Origin: Gammaproteobacteria bacterium
GTDB lineage: Bacteria > Gemmatimonadota > Gemmatimonadetes > Longimicrobiales > Gaopeijiaceae
NCBI GenBank assembly: GCA_024638345.1
Contig: JAHEKL010000083.1
Location: forward strand, 1-10,305
Length of the DNA: 10,305 nucleotides
Direction: 5' to 3'
In this document: in pieces, positions 6,571 to 10,305 of the stretch
Position numbering within the stretch: the stretch's first letter is position 1
Layout: the number at the start of each line of letters is the position of its first letter
The notes under the pieces: generated by a model
What the model was told of the DNA's origin: nothing
Seen by the model: only the letters and a program-made list of their open reading frames with translations
The model's database searches: none
Position numbers and translations under genes: made by a program

Positions 6571-7530
6571 ATGCTGTCCCGACGTGAATGGCTCAGACTC
6601 ACCGCCGGAGCGGGTGCCTGGTTCAGCCTGAATCCCCGTCTGATCGAGGCGATTCAAAGCCAGGACCTCATCACACGCGCGGTTCCGTCCACGGGCGAGC
6701 GGTTGCCGGTCGTGGGACTCGGCGGTGCGAACACCTTCTCCGCTACTGCGCGAGCAGAGGACTTCGAGACGATCGGGGGCGTCCTGCAGGCGCTGGTGGA
6801 TGGAGGCGGAACGGTCTTCGATACGGCCGCCGGCTACGGCGCCTCGGAAGAGGTCTCGGGGCGTGTCGCACAGGAGCTCGGCATCGCGGACCGGATGTTC
6901 TGGGCGACCAAGGTGAACGTGGCGAGCGGACGAGGCGGGGGCAGCCGATCCGCGGACCCGGCCGCAGCTCGAGCCCAGCTAGAGCGATCGTTCGAGCGCC
7001 TCCGCATTCCCAGGATCGACCTCATCCAGGTCCACAACATGGGTGATCCGCCGACACAACTCGGGATCCTCGAAGAGCTCAAAGCCGAGGGGCGGATCCG
7101 GTACACGGGCATCACCACGACAAGCGAGAACCAATACGCCGCCCTTGCAGACGTCATGCGAAACGAGCCCATCGACTTCATCGGAATCGACTATGCGGTG
7201 GACAATCGGATCGCCGAGGACGTAATCCTCCCGCTCGCCTTGGAGCGGCGGATCGGGGTGCTCGTGTACCTCCCGTTCGGCCGGAGTCGGATGTGGGCTC
7301 GCATCGGCGACCGCCCGGTCCCGGAGTGGGCCGAGGAGTTCGACGCTCACACCTGGGCGCAGCTCATGCTCAAGTTCGTGATCGCGCACCCAGGCGTGAC
7401 GGTGGCCACCCCCGGCACGAGCGACCCGGGGCACATGATCGACAACCTCGCGGGCGGACGAGGCCGACTTCCGGACGCAGAGCACCTCGAGCGGATGGCC
7501 GAGCTGGTGGAGGGCTTGCCGAGGGCCTGA
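6571..7530 (+). CDS. Tat-exported aldo/keto reductase
   Basis: The protein has 319 residues; the ATG follows GAGG by five bases. The N-terminus SRREWLRLTAGAGAW (residues 3-17) is a twin-arginine signal, so the enzyme folds in the cytoplasm, probably with its nicotinamide cofactor, and is then exported. The aldo/keto reductase barrel starts with LPVVGLGGANTFS (45-57). The catalytic tetrad is intact: D84 and Y89 in FDTAAGYG, K114 in WATKVN and H155 in IQVHN. YTGITTTS (178-185) fits strand 6 of the barrel, and the C-terminal VATPGTSDPGHMIDNL (278-293) is the cofactor-binding region of the family. These enzymes interconvert carbonyls and alcohols. It is divergent from a periplasmic quinoprotein, which also acts on alcohols, so the two may act on related compounds. 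An exported aldo/keto reductase is less usual than a cytoplasmic one but known among Tat substrates. Confidence 0.9.
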   Translation: MLSRREWLRLTAGAGAWFSLNPRLIEAIQSQDLITRAVPSTGERLPVVGLGGANTFSATARAEDFETIGGVLQALVDGGGTVFDTAAGYGASEEVSGRVAQELGIADRMFWATKVNVASGRGGGSRSADPAAARAQLERSFERLRIPRIDLIQVHNMGDPPTQLGILEELKAEGRIRYTGITTTSENQYAALADVMRNEPIDFIGIDYAVDNRIAEDVILPLALERRIGVLVYLPFGRSRMWARIGDRPVPEWAEEFDAHTWAQLMLKFVIAHPGVTVATPGTSDPGHMIDNLAGGRGRLPDAEHLERMAELVEGLPRA

Positions 7531-7545
7531 AGCTGACCGGCAAGC
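7514..7545 (+). terminator. possible hairpin spanning the aldo/keto reductase stop
   Basis: GCTTGCCG (7514-7521) is the exact reverse complement of CGGCAAGC (7538-7545), with a 16-base loop that contains the TGA stop. Two further G-T pairs could extend it. The following bases (TTACACTTTACG) are moderately T-rich. It could be a weak terminator or an mRNA 3'-end stabiliser. Confidence 0.35.
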
Positions 7546-7644
7546 TTACACTTTACGTCAGAAACCCTTACAGAACACGCCTCCCCGGCCTCCTCGGACG
7601 CGGGTAGCTTTCCCATTCCCCCACGTCGCGAGGAGAAGTGGATC

Positions 7645-8979
7645 ATGGATGCACGGCCACCTGCGAGGCAGGTGCTTGCCCGAGAGCGAACGGGAGCGAG
7701 GGTCGCGCTTGGATGCCTGCTTCTTTTAGGGCTCTGTCTCTCTGTCCCGCCTGTGCACGTCGCCGCGCTGCAGCAGGGCGACGAGATCCGGGAGAACGCG
7801 CTTCGGGTCTTCCTCGACTGCGATACCTTCCGCTGCGACTCCGACTACTTCCGCACGGAGATCGGGTTCGTGAACTGGGTTCGAGACCGGACCCTGTCAG
7901 ATGTCCACCTGATCATCACGGCGAACGAGACGGGTGGGGGTGGCGACATCTTCACGCTCGACTTCATCGGACTGGAGGAGCTGACCGGGGACGATGACCA
8001 GCTCTATCTGACCACGCTTTCGACGGACACCGAGGACGAGATCTTGACGGGCCTGACCGCGGTGATCGCGGCCGGACTCGCACGGTATTCCGCGGCGATC
8101 GGACAGCCGGGCGCGTTCCTCATCACCCCGGCCGGGGACGCCGCGCCCGATACGGATGAGCTCGTCACCGGGGACCAGGTGCAGGACCCCTGGAACTTTT
8201 GGGTCTTCGAGATTGGGAGCAACTTCGAGCTCCAGGGAGAGGACACGGAGAAACAGCGTCGACTCCGCGGTTCCTTCGACGCGAGGCGTACCACTCAGAC
8301 CTGGAAATTCGAGTTCGAAGCGGACGGGGACTTCCGTCGGGATGAGCGCGATCTCGAGGATGGCGACGTCGTGATCGACGATCGGACCAACTGGAGCGCA
8401 GACGCGCTCCTCGTTCGGGCCCTCGCCGATCGCTGGTCCGTCGGGATCCTGGCGGGAGCCGGGGCGTCTACACGCCGGAACCAGAACTTCGGCGCCAACT
8501 TCGCTACCGCGCTCGAGTTCAGCTTCTTCCCCTATGTCGACGCCCCCAGACAGTCGCTGACCGCTCGCTACGATCTTGGAATCCAACACTTCGATTGGGA
8601 GGAGGAAACGATCTTCTTCGAGACCGCCGAAACCCGCCCCCGGCAGCGGCTCCGCCTGGAGCTCTTTCAACGCCAACCCTGGGGCGAATCGAGGGTCTCG
8701 ATCGGGGCGAGTCAGTTTCTCCATGACAGCAGCAAGTGGGCGCTCTCGATGTCGGGGGACCTGGAGTTCCGGATCGTTCGCGGGCTCAACCTCGAGATCG
8801 GCGGAGATCTGGAGCTCATCGAAGATCAGCTCTTCATCTCGAGAGAGGGACTCACCGACGAGGAGATCCTCTTGGGCCGATTCCAGCGACCGACGGACTC
8901 CGCCTACGAGATACAGCTGGGTCTCAGCTTCGAGTTCGGATCGATCTTCAACAACGTGGTAAACAACCGTTTCGACTAG
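7645..8979 (+). CDS. conserved outer-membrane protein of unknown function, two-part
   Basis: The 444-residue product starts at an ATG nine bases after AGGAG. It has a long positively charged N-terminus followed by a hydrophobic signal core (VALGCLLLLGLCLSV, 20-34). An N-terminal globular part carries RVFLDCDTFRCDSDYFRTEI (54-73), VNWVRDR (76-82), DVHLIIT (86-92) and TDTEDEILTGL (127-137); C59 and C64 may form a disulfide. From DPWNFWVFEI (181-190) the chain becomes a beta-barrel of alternating strands with many aromatic residues and ends FGSIFNNVVNNRF plus one Asp. I recognise this layout, with FGSIFNNVVN and a terminal Phe, as a widespread uncharacterised family in Gemmatimonadota, Bacteroidota and relatives. 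No function is known to me. The extra Asp after the Phe is odd for a barrel, whose C-terminal residue is usually aromatic. It is 114 bases from the reductase and may have its own promoter, though I could not see one. Confidence 0.85.
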   Translation: MDARPPARQVLARERTGARVALGCLLLLGLCLSVPPVHVAALQQGDEIRENALRVFLDCDTFRCDSDYFRTEIGFVNWVRDRTLSDVHLIITANETGGGGDIFTLDFIGLEELTGDDDQLYLTTLSTDTEDEILTGLTAVIAAGLARYSAAIGQPGAFLITPAGDAAPDTDELVTGDQVQDPWNFWVFEIGSNFELQGEDTEKQRRLRGSFDARRTTQTWKFEFEADGDFRRDERDLEDGDVVIDDRTNWSADALLVRALADRWSVGILAGAGASTRRNQNFGANFATALEFSFFPYVDAPRQSLTARYDLGIQHFDWEEETIFFETAETRPRQRLRLELFQRQPWGESRVSIGASQFLHDSSKWALSMSGDLEFRIVRGLNLEIGGDLELIEDQLFISREGLTDEEILLGRFQRPTDSAYEIQLGLSFEFGSIFNNVVNNRFD

Positions 8980-8984
8980 TTCGA

Positions 8985-9080
8985 CCCGCCGGAGATCAGA
9001 GCGGGCAAGCAGGTGCGCTCAGCGCGAACGGGCCGATTCCGATTGCGTTCGCCGGGTGCTCCCGGCCGCGAGTGCGCAAT
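8985..9080 (+). other. inverted repeats in spacer after the 444-residue gene
   Basis: CCCGC (8985-8989) pairs with GCGGG (9001-9005) six bases after the stop codon. Further on, GCCGGG (9051-9056) and CCCGGC (9061-9066) form a perfect six-pair hairpin with loop TGCT, itself flanked by ATTGCG (9042-9047) and CGCAAT (9075-9080). These may end transcription of the barrel gene or fold in the leader of the next gene. The rest of the spacer up to 9178 shows nothing but the ribosome site GAGGAGG at 9168-9174. Confidence 0.35.
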
Positions 9081-9178
9081 TCGACTACATTGATCCGAAT
9101 TCCCCCCATCGGGCCGTCCACTCAATCGAGCAGAGGGCCACGCGTGGGAAGCCCCGGTAGCGGTCTCGAGGAGGCCGG

Positions 9179-9409
9179 ATGACCGTTGAAAGCAGCTCCC
9201 AGGATCTCATCAAGCGGTACGGGTTGACGGACAGCGAGGTTCGCGTCGCGAAGCGTGCGGCGCAGCTCATCAGGCGCTATCGGCTGGAGAGTCGAGGTAC
9301 CTGGTCCGGTCCCACCGCGGACCAGCTGGTCCGACAGGAGGTCCGGGACGCCACGAGGCAGATCAGCGTGCTCACGCTCGCCTGCTCGGTGGAGAAGGAG
9401 ACGCGCTAG
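9179..9409 (+). CDS. small unrecognised protein, 76 residues, probably helical
   Basis: The ATG follows a very strong ribosome site (GAGGAGG, 9168-9174) by four bases, and third codon positions are mostly G or C, as in neighbouring genes. The product is basic and has no signal peptide or membrane segment, so it is probably cytoplasmic. The stretch DLIKRYGLTDSEVRVAKRAA (residues 9-28) looks like an amphipathic helix pair and vaguely resembles the helix-turn-helix start of LuxR or sigma-region-4 domains (LTxxE), but a second helix with the expected pattern is not clear. A second helical region (TADQLVRQEVRDATRQISVL) follows a short Gly/Ser turn. I do not recognise a family. A longer antisense frame covers the same bases but lacks a ribosome site and has shadow-like composition. 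Confidence 0.65.
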   Translation: MTVESSSQDLIKRYGLTDSEVRVAKRAAQLIRRYRLESRGTWSGPTADQLVRQEVRDATRQISVLTLACSVEKETR

Positions 9410-9475
9410 CTTCGGCTTCCCCCGGCGCTCCCTTTCGGACAAGATTGGCCCATCGGGTCGCTCAACGTTGGCGGA

Positions 9476-9511
9476 CCGATCGCAACCCGTAAGGGACCGC
9501 TGAGCGATCGG
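9476..9511 (+). other. hairpin with nested CCC-GTAA-GGG in the leader of the 57-residue gene
   Basis: CCGATCGC (9476-9483) pairs exactly with GCGATCGG (9504-9511). Inside the 20-base interval CCC-GTAA-GGG (9486-9495) can form a small stem with a GNRA-type loop. It lies between two small genes, 67 bases after one stop and 74 bases before the next start, so it could end the first transcript or act in the leader of the second. Nearer the start, CTCC (9566-9569) can pair with GGAG (9573-9576) directly before the ribosome site AGGA (9578-9581). Confidence 0.35.
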
Positions 9512-9585
9512 ACGGGTACTCATTGGTGTAACCCCTTTTGGAGCGCCTCACGTCGCGTTCCACTCCTCCAGCGGAGTAGGACGCG

Positions 9586-9759
9586 ATGACCAAGGTCCGA
9601 ATCTTCAAGAAAGACGGAACCGCGACCCCGTACTTCTGGTCGACTGAGGACGCCGGCGATCGGACGAGCGTGACGGTCTACAAGCGCACGACCGATGGCG
9701 TGAAGCGGAAGACGGGTGTGAGCTTCAACACTATCACCAACCAGATGCGCAGGGAGTAG
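9586..9759 (+). CDS. small basic protein, 57 residues, probably beta-rich
   Basis: An ATG at 9586, four bases after AGGA, opens a 58-codon frame ending in TAG. The product begins MTKVRIFKKDGTATPYFWS and continues with TSVTVYKRTTDGVKRKTGVSF, ending in QMRRE. Charge alternates with aromatic and beta-branched residues, suggesting a compact beta-sheet. There is no signal peptide or membrane segment. Third positions are G or C rich as in real genes here, and a strong hairpin follows the stop by nine bases, so gene, ribosome site and terminator form a complete unit. I have an impression that similar short proteins beginning KVRIFKKDGT.TPYFWS occur in other bacteria, but no function is known to me and I cannot confirm it. 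It is short enough to be missed by length-limited gene callers. Confidence 0.7.
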   Translation: MTKVRIFKKDGTATPYFWSTEDAGDRTSVTVYKRTTDGVKRKTGVSFNTITNQMRRE

Positions 9760-9768
9760 CCTTACCGT

Positions 9769-9791
9769 CGCCGAGCTCCTCGAGCTCGGCG
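9769..9791 (+). terminator. strong terminator-like hairpin after the 57-residue gene
   Basis: CGCCGAGCTC (9769-9778) and GAGCTCGGCG (9782-9791) form a perfect ten-pair stem with a three-base loop CTC, nine bases after the stop codon. No T run follows, so termination would be of the U-poor kind. The same structure exists on the minus strand. Confidence 0.6.
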
Positions 9792-9796
9792 GCTCC

Positions 9797-9902
9797 CTGT
9801 CCGACCGGGGCTCGCGGCCGGCAACGAAATACTTGCCGACGCCGCTTCGGCGGGCCTCGCCGACGCGCATTCGCCGGCGACTCCTAACCCCCCGTCGGAC
9901 AG
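9797..9902. other. cloverleaf-like structured element, possible RNA
   Basis: An outer helix pairs CTGTCCGAC (9797-9805) with GTCGGACAG (9894-9902) and, after one bulged C, GGGG (9807-9810) with CCCC (9890-9893). Inside it lie three hairpins: CGGCAA (9819-9824) with TTGCCG (9833-9838), CCGC-TTCG-GCGG (9842-9853), and TCGCCG (9857-9862) with CGGCGA (9875-9880). Unpaired joints are three to eight bases. The C(TTCG)G loop is a hallmark of stable RNA stems. It is not a tRNA: arm sizes and the T-loop sequence do not fit on either strand. No convincing protein frame crosses it. The strand, and whether it is transcribed, are unknown. GC richness makes some pairing likely by chance. Confidence 0.45.
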
Positions 9903-10004
9903 TAGCTTCCCGCAAAACGGCCTACGACCGGCTGCATTGGCCCCTCTCTTGCCGCATGAGTGCTTGAGAAGCCCTGGGGTAACCTGCAACGCCGGTACCG
10001 CGCG
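9903..10004. other. spacer before the lipoprotein gene
   Basis: I see no gene, no promoter with well-spaced boxes and no clear ribosome site close to the ATG at 10005. TTGCCG (9949-9954) and TTGAGA (9964-9969) resemble -35 boxes but have no -10 partner at 16-18 bases. Confidence 0.4.
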
Positions 10005-10305
10005 ATGAACAACGGGATGAGGGCCGTACTCGTGGGAGCTCTGGGCCTGGCGTCCGCCTGCTCCGGGACGGACAGCAGCACAAACCCCAGGTCCACGGTC
10101 GATCCCCTCGAGGTCATGCTGACTCCGGCCAGCCTGACGATCGACGTGGGTCAGGCCGAGGACCTCGCCGTCACCATCTCGGGCGGAGCCGAGGGAGCCT
10201 CCGTGTCTTGGATCTGTCTGTCCGGCGAGCCCCAGACGATCACCGCGTCCAAGACCGGTGCAGGGTGCAGGGTTAGGGGCGAGGAGCCCGGCGTCGCGAC
10301 CGCCT
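10005..10305 (+). CDS. Ig-like-domain lipoprotein, N-terminal part only
   Basis: The frame is open from an ATG at 10005 to the right edge (100 residues seen). The N-terminus MNNGMRAVLVGALGLASACSG is a lipoprotein signal with lipobox LASA-C at residues 15-19, so C19 would be lipidated and the protein anchored to a membrane facing the periplasm or outside. After a Ser/Thr-rich linker comes VMLTPASLTIDVGQAEDLAV (37-56) and SVSWICLSG (66-74), the typical start of a bacterial Ig-like (Big-2 type) domain; C71 and C88 may form a disulfide. Such proteins often repeat the domain many times and serve in surface structure or adhesion. The start is not certain: no good ribosome site precedes 10005, and an in-frame ATG at 10017 would still keep the signal. 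Confidence 0.75.
   Translation, partial: MNNGMRAVLVGALGLASACSGTDSSTNPRSTVDPLEVMLTPASLTIDVGQAEDLAVTISGGAEGASVSWICLSGEPQTITASKTGAGCRVRGEEPGVATA

Noticed and set aside
6442..6657. Minus-strand frame of 71 residues across the divergent spacer and the reductase start
   Set aside because: Half overlaps the reductase N-terminus antisense; no ribosome site; the protein-like tail is too short to support a gene.
7897..8724. 275-residue minus-strand frame
   Set aside because: Antisense to the 444-residue barrel gene, with no motifs or ribosome site; a product of GC-rich third positions.
9122..9523. 133-residue minus-strand frame over the 76-residue gene
   Set aside because: The plus-strand frame has GAGGAGG at the right place; the antisense one has none and is Arg/Pro/Leu shadow.
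9797..9902. tRNA or selenocysteine tRNA reading of the cloverleaf
   Set aside because: No T-loop GTTCRA in the right arm, arm lengths wrong, no CCA-side geometry on either strand.

Overview
The window is GC-rich with a strong preference for G or C at third codon positions. It encodes an unusually high share of exported proteins: outer-membrane barrels, Tat- and Sec-exported enzymes and a lipoprotein. It therefore comes from a Gram-negative (diderm) bacterium. The protein styles, especially the barrel with a GSIFNNVVN..F end and the RHPH-containing barrel, remind me of Gemmatimonadota or a related environmental lineage. That is an impression from family resemblance, not a proven placement. I see no tRNA, rRNA, transposase, IS end or CRISPR array.

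Region 1 (1-3471) looks like an envelope cassette with a metal-handling flavour. On the minus strand lie a TauE/SafE permease (1206-1994), a small secreted Cys/His protein (773-1123) and an outer-membrane protein running off the left edge (1-721). On the plus strand lie a small beta-barrel protein (2168-2758) and a His/Met-rich exported protein built from two copies of one unit (2914-3471). The last gene has a near-consensus sigma-70 promoter (TTGACC-17-TATAAT), and a perfect 8-6-8 inverted repeat sits on its -10 box and start point, as expected for a repressor operator.

Region 2 (3497-7530) encodes exported redox or propeller proteins. A PQQ-type quinoprotein (4542-6287) is followed on the same strand by an NHL beta-propeller protein related to peptidyl-alpha-hydroxyglycine lyase-like proteins (3497-4444). 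A Tat-exported aldo/keto reductase (6571-7530) is divergent from them. A shared role in extracytoplasmic oxidation of an alcohol or sugar is possible, but the substrate cannot be read from the sequence.

Region 3 (7645-10305) holds a 444-residue conserved outer-membrane protein of unknown function and two short unrecognised genes of 76 and 57 codons. The 57-codon gene lies at 9586-9759. The start of an Ig-like-domain lipoprotein (10005 onward) closes the window. The spacers here are rich in inverted repeats. The most striking is a possible cloverleaf at 9797-9902: a 13-bp closing helix with one bulge encloses three hairpins, one capped by a C(TTCG)G tetraloop. It follows a 10-bp-stem terminator-like hairpin at 9769-9791. 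This cloverleaf and the promoter/operator at 2788-2834 are the two places most worth checking for something undescribed.
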